A DNA stretch of 64,000 bases from an uncultured Ruminococcus sp. (GTDB lineage: Bacteria; Bacillota; Clostridia; Lachnospirales; Lachnospiraceae): assembly GCA_900553885.1 (NCBI GenBank), contig USFD01000004.1, positions 1 to 64,000 of the forward strand, read 5' to 3'. Below, piece by piece: positions 22,503-34,832 of the stretch (its first letter is position 1; each line of letters begins with the position of its first letter). A program made the translations under genes and the position numbers. A model generated the notes under the pieces. It saw only the letters and a list, made by a program, of their open reading frames with translations. It searched no databases and was not told the origin of the DNA.

Positions 22503-24635
22503 ATGTCAATGCATGCATCTGACCTGGTGCTTGTCTCTGCACAGCAGCTGAAACCAATCGATGAGATCAACGGTTTCCAGGTACGCCCCGGGTTTTTCCG
22601 CGATTTCGGAGCTACGATTATCCCGGGCGGAGTTAATTTCACCATACAGTCACACGGAGCTGTCTCCTGCGAACTCCTTCTGTTTCACAGAGAAGCGGAA
22701 GAACCTTTTGCAGTTCTGAAATTCCCGGACAATTACCGGATCGGTTTTGTCTATTCCATGATTGTATTCGGACTGGATATTGAAGAATTTGAATATGCCT
22801 ACCGCCTGGACGGTCCTTTTGATGAAAAGAAAGGGCTCCGGTTTGACCGCACAAAAATTCTTCTGGATCCCTATGCCCGCGCCGTTACCGGGCAGAGCCG
22901 CTGGGGCCACGCAAACAGCGATTCCCACGGATACCGCGCCCGGGTGGTCCGCTCCAACTTTGACTGGGGCCCGGACCGGCATATCCAGATTCCCATGGAA
23001 GATCTTGTAATCTATGAGCTTCACGTCAGGGGCTACACCATGGATTCTTCTTCCGGCGTAAAATGTCCGGGTACTTTCCATGGTCTGGAAGAGAAAATTC
23101 CTTATCTCAAAAAACTGGGGATCAATGCAGTAGAACTGATGCCGATCTTTGAGTTCGACGAAATGAGAGACGCCCGGCTTATTGACGAAAACCAGCTTCT
23201 GGATTACTGGGGATACAATCCGGTCTGTTTCTTTGCCCCCAACACCAGCTACTGTTCTTCTGTAGAATATAACCGGGAGGGCCTGGAGCTGAAAAAGATG
23301 ATCAAAACGCTCCACGACAACGGTATTGAGGTTATTCTGGATGTTGTTTTTAATCATACGGCTGAAGGGAATGAGTTCGGTCCCTGTTTTTCATTTAAAG
23401 GATTTGACAATAACATCTATTATATGCTGACTCCTGACGGACAATACTACAACTTCAGTGGATGCGGAAATACACTGAACTGCAACCACCCTGTTGTTCA
23501 GGAACTGATCCTGGACTGTCTGAGGTACTGGGTGATCGAATACCGTGTGGATGGATTCCGGTTTGATCTTGCTTCCATTCTGGGGCGGAATGAAGACGGA
23601 GTCCCCATGAATCAGCCCCCGCTTCTGCGCAATCTTGCATTTGACTCTATTCTGGGCGGAGTAAAACTGATTGCGGAGGCCTGGGATGCAGGCGGACTCT
23701 ACCAGGTAGGTTCGTTCCCCGCCTGGAAACGCTGGGCGGAATGGAACGGACGTTACCGGGATGATATGAGATGCTTTCTGAAGGGGGATCCGAATATGGC
23801 CCGTATTGCAGCCCAGCGTATGATCGGCTCTCCTGACCTTTATGATCCGGTTTACCGCGGGGGCAATGCTTCTGTAAACTTTATCACCTGTCATGACGGA
23901 TTTACCCTTTATGATCTGTACAGTTACAATCAGAAACACAATGAAGCCAACGGCTGGGGCAATACCGACGGATTCAACGACAACAACAGCTGGAACTGCG
24001 GGCAGGAAGGGGAAACAGAAGACGAAGCGGTTCTGTCCCTTCGCCGGAAAATGATGAAAAATGCCTGTACAGTACTGATGTGCAGCAGAGGAACTCCCAT
24101 GTTCCTTTCCGGAGATGAATTCGGAGATACCCGCTACGGCAACAACAATCCCTACTGCCAGGACAACGAGATTTCCTGGCTGGACTGGTCGCTTCTCGAA
24201 AAAAATCAGGATATCTTTGACTTTTTCCGGTTTATGATTGCATTTCGCAGGAATCACCCGGCCATCCGGAAAGACCTGGAACCCAGCTACATCGGATTCC
24301 CCTCTATGAGTCTCCACGGACTTGTTCCCTGGGAGGCTGACGCGCCGGAAAGCCAGTATGCTGCCTGCGTTCTGTTTGCCGGATATGACGAGGAAAAAGG
24401 GAAAGAAGATCTTATTTTTATCGCTGCAAACGCTCACTGGAATGCTGCACAGCTCACCCTTCCCGATCTTCCGGAAAATTATTGCTGGAAAATTGCGGTA
24501 AATACCGGGGACCCGAAACAGCAGACATTTGCTCCGGAAGAAATGCCTGTGGCGGAAAAAACACTTCTTCTCGGCGAACGATCTGTAATTGTATTTACAG
24601 GAGAATTGAATTCACAGGAAACGATTAGACATTGA
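22503..24635 (+). CDS. glgX: Glycogen debranching enzyme, GH13
   Basis: A 710-residue isoamylase/GlgX-type debranching enzyme that hydrolyses alpha-1,6 branches in glycogen or limit dextrins. An N-terminal CBM48-like beta domain (about residues 20-120) is followed by the GH13 barrel: DVVFNHTAEGN, nucleophile Asp in VDGFRFDLAS, acid Glu in LIAEAWDAGG and stabiliser in FITCHDGFT. A C-terminal beta domain ends the protein. No signal peptide is seen, so it is cytoplasmic. AAGGAGG precedes the ATG. No glycogen synthase or phosphorylase gene is in the window. Confidence 0.92.
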   Translation: MSMHASDLVLVSAQQLKPIDEINGFQVRPGFFRDFGATIIPGGVNFTIQSHGAVSCELLLFHREAEEPFAVLKFPDNYRIGFVYSMIVFGLDIEEFEYAYRLDGPFDEKKGLRFDRTKILLDPYARAVTGQSRWGHANSDSHGYRARVVRSNFDWGPDRHIQIPMEDLVIYELHVRGYTMDSSSGVKCPGTFHGLEEKIPYLKKLGINAVELMPIFEFDEMRDARLIDENQLLDYWGYNPVCFFAPNTSYCSSVEYNREGLELKKMIKTLHDNGIEVILDVVFNHTAEGNEFGPCFSFKGFDNNIYYMLTPDGQYYNFSGCGNTLNCNHPVVQELILDCLRYWVIEYRVDGFRFDLASILGRNEDGVPMNQPPLLRNLAFDSILGGVKLIAEAWDAGGLYQVGSFPAWKRWAEWNGRYRDDMRCFLKGDPNMARIAAQRMIGSPDLYDPVYRGGNASVNFITCHDGFTLYDLYSYNQKHNEANGWGNTDGFNDNNSWNCGQEGETEDEAVLSLRRKMMKNACTVLMCSRGTPMFLSGDEFGDTRYGNNNPYCQDNEISWLDWSLLEKNQDIFDFFRFMIAFRRNHPAIRKDLEPSYIGFPSMSLHGLVPWEADAPESQYAACVLFAGYDEEKGKEDLIFIAANAHWNAAQLTLPDLPENYCWKIAVNTGDPKQQTFAPEEMPVAEKTLLLGERSVIVFTGELNSQETIRH

Positions 24636-24660
24636 TTTTCGCCTGGCTTCGCATTATATT
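24632..24660 (+). promoter_or_regulatory. Promoter of ferritin gene
   Basis: TTGATT and TATATT are 17 bases apart and overlap the last codons of the debranching enzyme gene. An alternative TATAAT follows directly. Confidence 0.5.
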
Positions 24661-24699
24661 ATATAATGTAAAATGTTTAAAGAGAAAGGAGTTTTTACC

Positions 24700-25212
24700 G
24701 TGTTAAATGAAAAAGTAGCTGAACTGTTAAACACACAGATCAATAAGGAATTTTATTCGGCATATCTCTATCTCTCCTTTGCCAACTATTTTTCCGACGA
24801 AGGACTTGACGGATTTGCCAACTGGTATAACGTACAGGCGCAGGAAGAACGCGACCACGCAATGCTTTTTGTACAGTACATGCAGAACAATGATGCTAAA
24901 ATTACGTTTGAGGCGATTAAAAAACCGGACGCAGAATTTGAAAGCCACATGGCAGTCCTGGAAGCAGGATTAAACCATGAGCGCTATGTAACCGGACTGA
25001 TCAATAATATCTACGGAGCCGCCTATGAAGTGAAAGACTTCCGTACAATGCAGTTTCTCGACTGGTTTGTAAAAGAACAGGGAGAAGAGGAGACAAATGC
25101 AACAGATCTCATCAAAAAAATGAACCTGTTCGGAAGCGATCCGAAAAGTCTGTATCTGCTGGATCAGGAACTGGCAGCACGTACATACGCAGCCCCGTCG
25201 CTGGTTCTCTGA
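24700..25212 (+). CDS. ftn: Ferritin
   Basis: A 170-residue non-haem bacterial ferritin that oxidises Fe2+ and stores it as a mineral in a 24-subunit shell. Ferroxidase ligands are visible in the four-helix bundle: Glu in NKEFYSAYLY, the ExxH-type AQEERDHA motif, and the C-terminal KEQGEEE segment. I use the GTG start because AAGGAG lies eight bases before it; an ATG nine codons upstream would place that ribosome binding site inside the gene. It complements the feo genes as the storage arm of iron handling. No iron-box is visible upstream. Confidence 0.95.
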   Translation: MLNEKVAELLNTQINKEFYSAYLYLSFANYFSDEGLDGFANWYNVQAQEERDHAMLFVQYMQNNDAKITFEAIKKPDAEFESHMAVLEAGLNHERYVTGLINNIYGAAYEVKDFRTMQFLDWFVKEQGEEETNATDLIKKMNLFGSDPKSLYLLDQELAARTYAAPSLVL

Positions 25213-25261
25213 AATCGGAATCCGTAAGCGGAAAACGGCCGCTCCAAAGCAGCAAAACAAA

Positions 25262-25346
25262 AACACCCTGGATACAGGAATCAGAAGTCTCAATGGAATT
25301 TCAGTTTCCACTGAGACTTCTGTCTTCAGCCTGTACCCAGGGTGTT
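25262..25346. terminator. Long hairpin between ferritin and dnaJ
   Basis: AACACCCTGG pairs with CCAGGGTGTT, and a second inner helix pairs AGAAGTCTCA with TGAGACTTCT. The structure covers about 85 bases between convergent genes. Confidence 0.65.
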
Positions 25347-25386
25347 AAGTTTTACCGGTCAGAAAAACAGACCCGATTCAGATTTT

Positions 25387-26577
25387 TCAGTCTTCAAAGA
25401 CTTCCTTCATCTTATCCATGAAGCCTTTCTTTTTCTTCTTCTCTCCCTTATTCTCATCTGCGTTATCATTCTGATGCAGGGTATTTCCTGTCAGCTCATC
25501 GAATTTTCTGAGAGCTTCTTTCGCCTCCGCACTCAGACGTTCCGGCGTCTGAATAACAAGTGTCACGTAGTGGTCACCTCTTGCCTGGGGGTTACGCAGA
25601 GACGGCACGCCTTTTCCTTTCAGACGGACTTTCGTGTCTGTCTTGGTTCCGGGTTTGACCGTATAGATCACATCCCCGTCCACAGTCTTTATGCGGATAT
25701 CTCCTCCCAGTGCGGCAACTGCAAATGAGATCGGAACGGTCGAGAATATATGAACGTCCTGTCTCTGGAATACCGGATGATGGGATACATTTACTTCTAC
25801 AAGCAGATCTCCTCTGGGACCGCCGTTTACTCCCGGTTCCCCTTTATCACGGATACGGACACTCTGTCCGTTGTCAATACCGGCAGGGATTGACACCTTG
25901 ATTCTCTTTTTGCTGGATGTGTATCCTGTGCCTGCACATTTCGGGCACTTATCCTTTATTACTTTACCGGAACCGCCGCATGTAGGACAGGTCTGGACAT
26001 TCTGGACCGTACCAAAGAAGGACTGGGATGTATATACCACCTGGCCGCGGCCGCCGCATTTCGGGCAGGTTTCCGGCGTTGTTCCCGGTTTTGCCCCGGT
26101 ACCGTGGCAGTCTTCACACGGATCCTTTAAAATCAGATCCAGCTCTTTCTCGCATCCGAAGACAGCCTCCTCAAATGTAATACGGATACTCTTCCTGATA
26201 TTGGCGCCTTTCATCGGGCCGTTTCCTCCACGGCCGCCACGGCGGCTTCCGCCGAAAAGATCGCCAAATATATCTCCAAATATGTCACTGAAATCGGCAC
26301 CGCTGAAATCAAAGCCGCCGAATCCGCCTGCACCGCCGGCGCCGCCTTCAAATGCCGCATGCCCGAACTGGTCATACTGACGCCGTTTTTCAGCATCACT
26401 TAAGACGGCATACGCTTCAGAGGCTTCCTTGAATTTCTTTTCCGCCTCTTTGTCTCCCGGATTCATGTCGGGATGATATTTTTTCGCAAGTGCACGATAA
26501 GCTTTCTTGATCGCCGCTTCGTCAGCGTCCTTACTTACTCCGAGCACCTCATAATAATCTCTCTTTGTCTCTGCCAT
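25387..26577 (-). CDS. dnaJ: Chaperone protein DnaJ
   Basis: A 396-residue type I Hsp40 co-chaperone that stimulates DnaK ATPase and delivers substrates. It has a J domain with HPD ([10 protein letters not shown], about residues 33-42), a G/F-rich linker (about 75-115), four CxxCxGxG zinc repeats ([32 protein letters not shown]), two substrate-binding beta domains and a lysine-rich C-terminus ([13 protein letters not shown]). Last gene of the hrcA-grpE-dnaK-dnaJ order. Confidence 0.98.
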   Translation of the reverse strand: MAETKRDYYEVLGVSKDADEAAIKKAYRALAKKYHPDMNPGDKEAEKKFKEASEAYAVLSDAEKRRQYDQFGHAAFEGGAGGAGGFGGFDFSGADFSDIFGDIFGDLFGGSRRGGRGGNGPMKGANIRKSIRITFEEAVFGCEKELDLILKDPCEDCHGTGAKPGTTPETCPKCGGRGQVVYTSQSFFGTVQNVQTCPTCGGSGKVIKDKCPKCAGTGYTSSKKRIKVSIPAGIDNGQSVRIRDKGEPGVNGGPRGDLLVEVNVSHHPVFQRQDVHIFSTVPISFAVAALGGDIRIKTVDGDVIYTVKPGTKTDTKVRLKGKGVPSLRNPQARGDHYVTLVIQTPERLSAEAKEALRKFDELTGNTLHQNDNADENKGEKKKKKGFMDKMKEVFED

Positions 26578-26601
26578 AACTGAAATACTCTACCTTTCAC
26601 G

Positions 26602-26643
26602 AAAAAATCTACGAAACCACCCAGTGGTTCCGTAGAATTTTTC
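26602..26643 (-). terminator. Hairpin between dnaK and dnaJ
   Basis: TCTACGGAACCAC pairs (with one mismatch) with GTGGTTTCGTAGA around a 3-base loop, flanked by A and T runs on both strands. It can cut transcription after dnaK, giving dnaJ lower expression than dnaK. Confidence 0.7.
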
Positions 26644-26700
26644 TTATTCTTATCATGAAACAATGGGAAGATTCCCTGTGCTCTATTCAGATCCGATAGT

Positions 26701-28605
<1,905 letters not shown>

Positions 28606-28642
28606 TTAATTTTTCTTTATTTATTCTAAAATATTGAAGATG

Positions 28643-29350
28643 TCAGTTTGCAACTTTTACCATGCTGTGTCTTACCACACTGTCACGGTACGTATAACCT
28701 TTCTGGAACTCCTCTGCGATAATATTTTCACCCAGTTCCTCATCCTCCACATGCATTACCGCGTTGTGGAAGTCCGGATTGAATTCCTGGCCAACCGCTT
28801 CAATGGGCTTGACCCCGATTCCTTCCAGTGTAGTCATAAGCTGCTTGTAAATCTTTTCCATTCCCTCCGCAAACGGAGTGGCTTTCTCTTCTTCCGGCAT
28901 TGAGGATAATCCTCTTTCAAAGTTATCGACAATCGGAAGAATCTTTTCTATGATATCTTTCGCTCCTATTTCGTACATCTGAGATTTCTCTTTTTCCGTA
29001 CGCTTGCGGAAGTTATCAAACTCTGCCATCTGACGGGTAAGACGGTCGGTAAGCTCTTCAATCTTCTCGTCTTTTTTGTCTTTCTTGTTCTTTTTTCCAA
29101 AAAGCTTCTTTTTCTCTGCTTTTGAATCCTGGTCCCCGGCATCCGATTCACTTTCCTCCGGCTGCTCCTTTTCTGAACCGGAATTCTCTGAATCAAACGG
29201 GCTGTCCGCTTCAGCTGTTTTGTCTTCTGCGGTATTCTCTTCTGCTGTATCTTCCTTATCAGCTTCCGCCTCCTGCGCTTCCGCGGCTTTGGCTTTTGCT
29301 TCTTCAACAGCTTCTTTTACCATATCTTCTTTGCTCATCTTGTCACTCAC
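28643..29350 (-). CDS. grpE: Nucleotide exchange factor GrpE
   Basis: A 235-residue GrpE that releases ADP from DnaK. The N-terminal 95 residues are a highly acidic, low-complexity segment rich in Glu, Ala and Asp, followed by a lysine patch. The conserved long coiled coil (ELTDRLTRQMAEFDNFRKR) and the C-terminal beta domain (VGQEFNPDFHNAVMHVED) then follow. The gene lies 15 bases after hrcA, within the heat-shock operon. Confidence 0.97.
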   Translation of the reverse strand: MSDKMSKEDMVKEAVEEAKAKAAEAQEAEADKEDTAEENTAEDKTAEADSPFDSENSGSEKEQPEESESDAGDQDSKAEKKKLFGKKNKKDKKDEKIEELTDRLTRQMAEFDNFRKRTEKEKSQMYEIGAKDIIEKILPIVDNFERGLSSMPEEEKATPFAEGMEKIYKQLMTTLEGIGVKPIEAVGQEFNPDFHNAVMHVEDEELGENIIAEEFQKGYTYRDSVVRHSMVKVAN

Positions 29351-29365
29351 CAGCTTTCCACCTTC

Positions 29366-30415
29366 CTATTCTTTCGGATTTTTATTATAAATCGCATCCA
29401 ACTCATTCTGCAGAGTTTTCAGCGTCTTCATGACGTGTTCATAATCCATTCGTTTCGGACCGATGATACCGATTGTTCCTTTCATGCCCTCACCCAGCTC
29501 GTATGTGGCTGTTACCACGCTGCAGTCCTTCATGGTCTTTACCGGTGTTTCATCTCCGATATAAACCTGTATGCTGTGGTTATTCTCACTGGCAAGAGTT
29601 TCTGTCACCAGATCTTCAAGCTGCTGTTTTTCCTCAAATGCACTTATAATTTCCTGTGCGCTCTGTTTATCACTGAGTTCAGGATATTTGAAGATGTTGG
29701 TTGCGCCGCTTGTATAGATCTTCATGTCATCATCCACATGGATGATTTCTGCCACCGCATCCAGCACATGTGCCACTACCTCGCTGTGAATGCCTGCCTG
29801 CTCTTTCAGCCTTGCAATCAGTCCCAGCGTGATCTGGTCAATCGACATGCCGTTCAATGTCGTATTCAGCAGCATGTTCAGCTTCAGCAGCGTTTCATTA
29901 CTTAGTGTTTCACCAACCTCTATGATCTTATTCTTGATCACATTGCCGCCAAGTACGATCACCGCCACGATCTGTTCTTCATCCACCTGGGAAAGCTGTA
30001 TGAACTTCAGTGTATTACGGCTGTTGACCGGTGCTGAAACCATGGTCGCGTAATTGGTATTGGAAGCAAGTACTTTTGCTGCCTGCTGCAATACTTTTTC
30101 CACTTTGTCAGCTTTTTCCAGCATCGCATCCTCGCGCTCTGTGATCTCCTGTTCTTTATCCTCCATGAGCATATCCACATACAGCCGGTATCCTTTATCT
30201 GAAGGAATCCTTCCTGCCGAAGTATGGGGCTGGAAAATATATCCCAGATCTTCCAGATCTGCCATCTCATTTCGGATCGTAGCGGAACTCAGGTTCAGTT
30301 CCGTATATTTTGAAAGAGTTCTGGAGCCGACCGGCTCTCCGGTCTCGAGGTAGTTCTGTATGATCGCCTTTAATATGATAAGCTTTCTCTCGCTTAATGC
30401 AGGATCTACTGTCAC
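29366..30415 (-). CDS. hrcA: Heat-inducible transcription repressor HrcA
   Basis: A 349-residue repressor of class I heat-shock genes that binds CIRCE. It has an N-terminal winged helix (RKLIILKAIIQNYLETGEPV, then SSATIRNEMADLE), a GAF-like core, and the terminal signature GTIGIIGPKRMDYEHV. I start at the GTG seven bases after AGGAGG (GGAGAGGAGG); the longest frame would start inside the CIRCE element. First gene of hrcA-grpE-dnaK-dnaJ and autoregulated. Confidence 0.97.
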   Translation of the reverse strand: MTVDPALSERKLIILKAIIQNYLETGEPVGSRTLSKYTELNLSSATIRNEMADLEDLGYIFQPHTSAGRIPSDKGYRLYVDMLMEDKEQEITEREDAMLEKADKVEKVLQQAAKVLASNTNYATMVSAPVNSRNTLKFIQLSQVDEEQIVAVIVLGGNVIKNKIIEVGETLSNETLLKLNMLLNTTLNGMSIDQITLGLIARLKEQAGIHSEVVAHVLDAVAEIIHVDDDMKIYTSGATNIFKYPELSDKQSAQEIISAFEEKQQLEDLVTETLASENNHSIQVYIGDETPVKTMKDCSVVTATYELGEGMKGTIGIIGPKRMDYEHVMKTLKTLQNELDAIYNKNPKE

Positions 30416-30441
30416 AGTTCTGCCTCCTCTCCTTTTTACTA

Positions 30442-30468
30442 TTAGCACTCTATTCTTTCGAGTGCTAA
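30442..30468. promoter_or_regulatory. CIRCE operator
   Basis: A perfect inverted repeat TTAGCACTC-N9-GAGTGCTAA, the classical HrcA binding site, between the promoter and the hrcA ribosome binding site. Confidence 0.98.
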
Positions 30469-30483
30469 CACCTTTCGTATATT

Positions 30484-30512
30484 AAGATAGCACCCAGTTT
30501 TCTTTTTGTCAA
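30484..30512 (-). promoter_or_regulatory. Promoter of hrcA operon
   Basis: On the minus strand TTGACA and TATCTT are separated by 17 bases. CIRCE starts about 15 bases downstream of the -10 element, consistent with sigma-A transcription repressed by HrcA. Confidence 0.8.
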
Positions 30513-30606
30513 CACAATTTCTGTATTTTTTTGTGTAAACAGTAAAAACCTGGATTTCAACTGTAATATTCCCGTTGTATTTCCCCGGAACTGACACTTC
30601 TGCATG

Positions 30607-30636
30607 AAAAACGCCCCGGAACTCTTCCGCAGGCGT
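30607..30636 (-). terminator. Terminator after hemW
   Basis: ACGCC pairs with GGCGT, with an inner CGGAA-GAG-TTCCG arm, followed by TTTTTC on the minus strand. Confidence 0.65.
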
Positions 30637-30639
30637 CCT

Positions 30640-31812
30640 TTAAAAAATAAATTCGCTGAATACATAGTTACTGATATCAATTCCGCGCTCCGTCAGCCGG
30701 ACTCTTTCTCCTGAATTTCTGATCAGTCCCTGTTTTTCCAGTTTTGCAAGTTTCTCCCCATATATATCCCCGATCTCTCTGCCGAATGCCTTCCGGAAAT
30801 CAATACAGGATATTCCCGCTGTTTTCCGCAGTCCCAGGAACATAAACTCTTCCATCTGTTCTTCTGCAGACAGCCGTTCTTCCTCTTCCGCTGCAGACCC
30901 CTGTCCGTCCTCTCCATACACAAGCATATATTTCCCCATATCTGCCGTATTATGAAATCTGCATTCCCGGATCAGGGAAGAGGCCCCGAGTCCCAGACCC
31001 AGATATTCCTTTCTCTCCCAGTACCCCAGATTGTGCCGGCATTCATACCCGTTCTTTGCATAATTGGATATCTCATATCTGTGATAGCCGTATTCTTCCA
31101 GAACAGAAGCCGTGATCCGGTAAATTTCCCGGTCCTCGTCTTCATCCGGCAGCGGCGGCAGCCCGTTTTCTCCGTCTCCTTCTTTTCCTTCCCCATACCA
31201 CGCATAAAACGGCGTTCCTTCTTCTATAATAAGACTGTATGCAGAGATATGCTCCGGCCCCAGCTCTGCTGCCGTCCGCAGCGTACGCTCCCAGCTTTGT
31301 ACTGTCTGTCCCGGGATGGCAGAAATAAGATCAATATTAACATTATCAAACCCCTGGTTCCGTATCACTTTCCATGTATCTGTAAATTCCCGGAACGTAT
31401 GGATCCGCCCAAGCATTTTCAGTTCCCGGTCATCCGCGGACTGAAGGCCGATGCTGATCCGGTTCACTCCGGCGTCCTTCCACCGGGCGGCCTTTTCTTC
31501 TGATACGGTTCCCGGATTCGCCTCCAGCGTTATCTCCGCATCCTCTGCTATATCAAAGTTTTCCCGCAGAGCATGAAAAATCCGGGCGGTGTCCTCCCCG
31601 CTTAACATGGAAGGAGTACCCCCGCCCAGAAATACCGTACTGATACGGCAGTCTTTGCAATTTTCCCCGCTCAACCTGATCTCCCGGATCAGAGCCTCTG
31701 TATAGGCATGTATTTCTCTCTCTCCTGCAGGGGCTGAGAGAAAATCGCAGTATGCGCACTTCCTTACGCAGAAAGGAATATGCACATACAGCTCAAGCTC
31801 CCTTTTTTTCAT
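30640..31812 (-). CDS. hemW: Radical SAM haem chaperone HemW-like
   Basis: A 390-residue radical SAM protein of the HemN/HemW family. The 4Fe-4S site is CVRKCAYCDF (about residues 15-24), with SAM-binding FLGGGTPSML and SIGLQSADD. It lacks the extended N-terminus and catalytic residues expected for true coproporphyrinogen III dehydrogenase, and the length and lepA linkage fit HemW, which inserts haem into enzymes. The C-terminal winged-helix-like HemN domain is present. It follows lepA by 18 bases. Confidence 0.9.
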   Translation of the reverse strand: MKKRELELYVHIPFCVRKCAYCDFLSAPAGEREIHAYTEALIREIRLSGENCKDCRISTVFLGGGTPSMLSGEDTARIFHALRENFDIAEDAEITLEANPGTVSEEKAARWKDAGVNRISIGLQSADDRELKMLGRIHTFREFTDTWKVIRNQGFDNVNIDLISAIPGQTVQSWERTLRTAAELGPEHISAYSLIIEEGTPFYAWYGEGKEGDGENGLPPLPDEDEDREIYRITASVLEEYGYHRYEISNYAKNGYECRHNLGYWERKEYLGLGLGASSLIRECRFHNTADMGKYMLVYGEDGQGSAAEEEERLSAEEQMEEFMFLGLRKTAGISCIDFRKAFGREIGDIYGEKLAKLEKQGLIRNSGERVRLTERGIDISNYVFSEFIF

Positions 31813-31830
31813 AAAATCCGCTCCGTAATC

Positions 31831-33645
31831 TCAGTCGTCATCCAATTTCAGCACACTCATAAACGCCTTCTGAGGTATCTCTACACTGCCCACCTGACGC
31901 ATACGCTTCTTTCCTTCCTTCTGTTTCTCCAGAAGTTTTTTCTTACGGGAAATGTCTCCGCCGTAACATTTTGCAAGCACATCCTTGCGCATGGCCTTAA
32001 CCGTCTCCCGGGCAATGATCTTGCTTCCGATGGCAGCCTGAATCGGAATCTCAAACAGCTGCCTGGGGATCTCTGCCTTGAGCTTTTCGCACATTTTCCT
32101 GCCCCGCTCATAGGCGCTTCCGGCAAATACAATGAAGGAAAGGGCATCTACTTCTTCTTTATTGATCAGAATATCCAGCTTCACAAGATCGGAACGCTGG
32201 TATCCCAGCATCTCATAATCAAAGGAAGCATATCCTCTGGACCGGGATTTCAGCGCATCAAAGAAATCGTAGATTATCTCATTCAGCGGCAGGTGATAAT
32301 GCAGCACCGCTCTTTTCTCCTCGATATATTCCATGCTCTGATAGATTCCGCGCCTTTCCTGGCAGAGATCCATGATTGCTCCGATATATTCGGATGTTAC
32401 CATGATTTCAGCCTTCACCATAGGCTCCTCCATATATTCGATCTCCGCCGGATCAGGCATATTAGTGGGATTGGTCAGATCTTCCACTTCTCCATTTGTC
32501 TTGTGTACTTTATAGATAACACTGGGCGCTGTAGTAACCAGATCCAGATTGTATTCCCGCTCCAGACGTTCCTGCACAATTTCCAGATGAAGGAGCCCCA
32601 GGAAACCGCAGCGGAAGCCAAACCCCAGGGCTGCAGAGGTCTCAGCCTCAAACTGAAGAGCAGCGTCGTTGAGCTGGAGTTTTTCCAGAGCATCCCGCAG
32701 ATCCGGATATTTTGCACCGTCTGCAGGATAGAGACCGCAGTATACCATGGGATTTACCTTTTTATATCCGGGCAGCGGTTCGGCGCAGGGATTGGATGCG
32801 TCCGTAATCGTATCGCCTACCCGTGTTTCCTTTACATTTTTCAGACTGGCGGTAATGTAACCTACCATTCCGGCATCCAGTTCGTCGCAGGGAATAAACT
32901 GACCGGCTCCAAACGTTCCCACTTCCACTACTTCTGCCCGGGCACCGGTAGCCATCATTAACATAGGCGTTCCTTTTCTTACCGTACCTTCCTTAATCCG
33001 GCAGAATACAATAACTCCCTTATAGGAATCATAGACAGAATCAAAAATCAGCGCCTGCAGCGGAGCAGACGGATCTCCTCCCGGAGCCGGAATCTTCCTG
33101 ACAATCTGCTCCAGCACCTCATGGACGTTCTGTCCGGTCTTTGCAGAGATAAGCGGCGCGTCTTCCGCGTCAATCCCGATTACATCTTCTATTTCTTCTT
33201 TTACCCGCTCCGGATCCGCACTGGGCAGATCGATCTTATTGATCACAGGCATTACATCCAGATCATGATCCAGCGCCAGGTACACATTCGCCAGAGTCTG
33301 CGCCTCCACGCCCTGAGCAGCGTCCACAACAAGAATCGCTCCGTCACAGGCCGCCAGGCTCCTGGATACCTCGTAATTAAAATCTACGTGTCCCGGGGTG
33401 TCGATCAGGTTGAAAACATACTCTTCCCCGTCATCTGCCTTATAGACCGTACGGACCGCCTGGGCCTTAATCGTAATCCCGCGCTCCCGCTCCAGTTCCA
33501 TATTATCCAGCACCTGAGCCTGCATCTCCCGGCTGGTCAGAAGCCCTGTCATCTCTATGATGCGGTCCGCCAGCGTAGATTTTCCATGGTCGATGTGTGC
33601 AATGATACAAAAATTTCTGATTTTGCTCTGATCAACTACTGCCAC
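31831..33645 (-). CDS. lepA: Elongation factor 4 (LepA)
   Basis: A 604-residue ribosomal GTPase. G-domain motifs AHIDHGKST (G1), DTPGHVDF (G3) and NKIDLP (G4) are followed by EF-G-like domains and the LepA-specific C-terminal domain ([20 protein letters not shown]). Length is normal. It sits between holA and hemW in a common Firmicute order; rpsT, often found here, is missing from the 60-base gap. Confidence 0.98.
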   Translation of the reverse strand: MAVVDQSKIRNFCIIAHIDHGKSTLADRIIEMTGLLTSREMQAQVLDNMELERERGITIKAQAVRTVYKADDGEEYVFNLIDTPGHVDFNYEVSRSLAACDGAILVVDAAQGVEAQTLANVYLALDHDLDVMPVINKIDLPSADPERVKEEIEDVIGIDAEDAPLISAKTGQNVHEVLEQIVRKIPAPGGDPSAPLQALIFDSVYDSYKGVIVFCRIKEGTVRKGTPMLMMATGARAEVVEVGTFGAGQFIPCDELDAGMVGYITASLKNVKETRVGDTITDASNPCAEPLPGYKKVNPMVYCGLYPADGAKYPDLRDALEKLQLNDAALQFEAETSAALGFGFRCGFLGLLHLEIVQERLEREYNLDLVTTAPSVIYKVHKTNGEVEDLTNPTNMPDPAEIEYMEEPMVKAEIMVTSEYIGAIMDLCQERRGIYQSMEYIEEKRAVLHYHLPLNEIIYDFFDALKSRSRGYASFDYEMLGYQRSDLVKLDILINKEEVDALSFIVFAGSAYERGRKMCEKLKAEIPRQLFEIPIQAAIGSKIIARETVKAMRKDVLAKCYGGDISRKKKLLEKQKEGKKRMRQVGSVEIPQKAFMSVLKLDDD

Positions 33646-33705
33646 TTTTCTTCCTCCAATTATCTCTTCTTGTTTCTCTTCTTTTTTCTGATTTCTTTCC
33701 GGTGC

Positions 33706-34710
33706 TTATCCGGATACCCTCTTATCTTCCGCTCTGGAAGAATATTTTACAATAAACAGCTCCACAGCCAGCGTATCGGACAAAAGCCCTGTCTTAACAT
33801 TCTGCTCGATCTGCGCCCCCTCTTCCATTACGGAACGGAGTTCTCTCATGCTGAACCGTTTCGACTGATCCATGTATTTTCCTGCTACAAACGGGTGCAG
33901 TCCGACTTTAGAGGCAATCTCCTTCTTTCCAAAGCCCTGCTGCGCAAGTGCCTTGACATGAAACAGAATACGGTACTGTCTGACCAGCAGAAAAAGGATC
34001 CGCATGGGCGGTTCTTTCAGGGCAAGCAGCTCATAATAGAGATCCAGCGCCCTTCGCTGATTTTTATCCGATACGGCACTTACCATATCAAAAATATGAT
34101 TGGTTATCTGGGTCACACAGACTGCGTCTATATCCTCTCTTCCAATCGTCTGCCGGGAGAGCGCATAGCACACCAGCTTTTCCAGCTCTTTCTGAATATT
34201 TTCCATATCTGTGCCGACTTTGTTCAGGAAATACAGGATATCAGAATCCGACATGGTTTTGCCTTCTTTTTTCAGAATGCTCTGAACCCAGCGCTTCAGC
34301 GTATTTTCATCCTGAGTAGTCAGCTCCACAATATGTCCTTTCGCCTTCACTGCTTTGTACAGTCTGCTTCTTTTATCAATCTCATTTTCGATGAAAACAT
34401 AATATGTTGTATCCGGCAGTTCTTTCACATAATCGGCCAGATCATTTCCTCCGCTTTTAAAAAAGCCGGTATTTTCAAACACAATCAGACGGCGCTCAGA
34501 AAAAAAGGGCAGTGTCTCCGACAAATCGATTACTTCCTTTATGTCCGTGCCCTTGCCTTCATAATAAGCATAGTTCATCGTATCGCCTTCCGGTACCATA
34601 GCCTTGATAAAACGTTCTTTGTACAGTTTTTTCAGATAGCCTTCCGAACCGTACAGCAGATATATCTGTTTAAATTTTCCTGTCTTCAGATCTTCATTCA
34701 AACTTTTCAT
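33706..34710 (-). CDS. holA: DNA polymerase III subunit delta
   Basis: A 334-residue clamp-loader delta subunit: an N-terminal AAA+-like domain (LYGSEGYLKKLYKERF, about residues 18-33), a helical middle and a C-terminal helical bundle (LLRQYRIL-type LLVRQYRILFHVKALAQ). It opens the beta clamp during replication. I start at the second methionine cluster, MKSLNEDLKTGKFKQ, 20 codons inside the longest frame; the upstream residues overlap a promoter. The leader from that promoter would be very short. Confidence 0.92.
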   Translation of the reverse strand: MKSLNEDLKTGKFKQIYLLYGSEGYLKKLYKERFIKAMVPEGDTMNYAYYEGKGTDIKEVIDLSETLPFFSERRLIVFENTGFFKSGGNDLADYVKELPDTTYYVFIENEIDKRSRLYKAVKAKGHIVELTTQDENTLKRWVQSILKKEGKTMSDSDILYFLNKVGTDMENIQKELEKLVCYALSRQTIGREDIDAVCVTQITNHIFDMVSAVSDKNQRRALDLYYELLALKEPPMRILFLLVRQYRILFHVKALAQQGFGKKEIASKVGLHPFVAGKYMDQSKRFSMRELRSVMEEGAQIEQNVKTGLLSDTLAVELFIVKYSSRAEDKRVSG

Positions 34711-34719
34711 AACTCTTCC

Positions 34720-34749
34720 ATTATATCGGAAATACAGCCTTTTTGACAA
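34720..34749 (-). promoter_or_regulatory. Promoter before holA
   Basis: On the minus strand TTGTCA and TATAAT are 18 bases apart. The -10 box ends ten bases before the start codon, so the transcript would have almost no leader. Confidence 0.5.
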
Positions 34750-34832
34750 GAGGCAGGTACTACTTTTCACACAGGTATTTCCTTTTCATACAGATCTCTT
34801 TTTCTTCTGAAGCCAATTATCCGAAACAGATC

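Noticed and set aside
23391..24437. 348-codon minus-strand frame opposite the debranching enzyme
   Set aside because: Shadow of a GH13 gene whose catalytic motifs are intact on the plus strand.
31780..32961. 393-codon plus-strand frame opposite lepA
   Set aside because: No start signal or recognisable domain; overlaps lepA completely.
33121..34746. 541-codon open frame on the plus strand
   Set aside because: It lies opposite lepA and holA, has no ribosome binding site and reads as low-information antisense. The minus-strand genes have clear family motifs.
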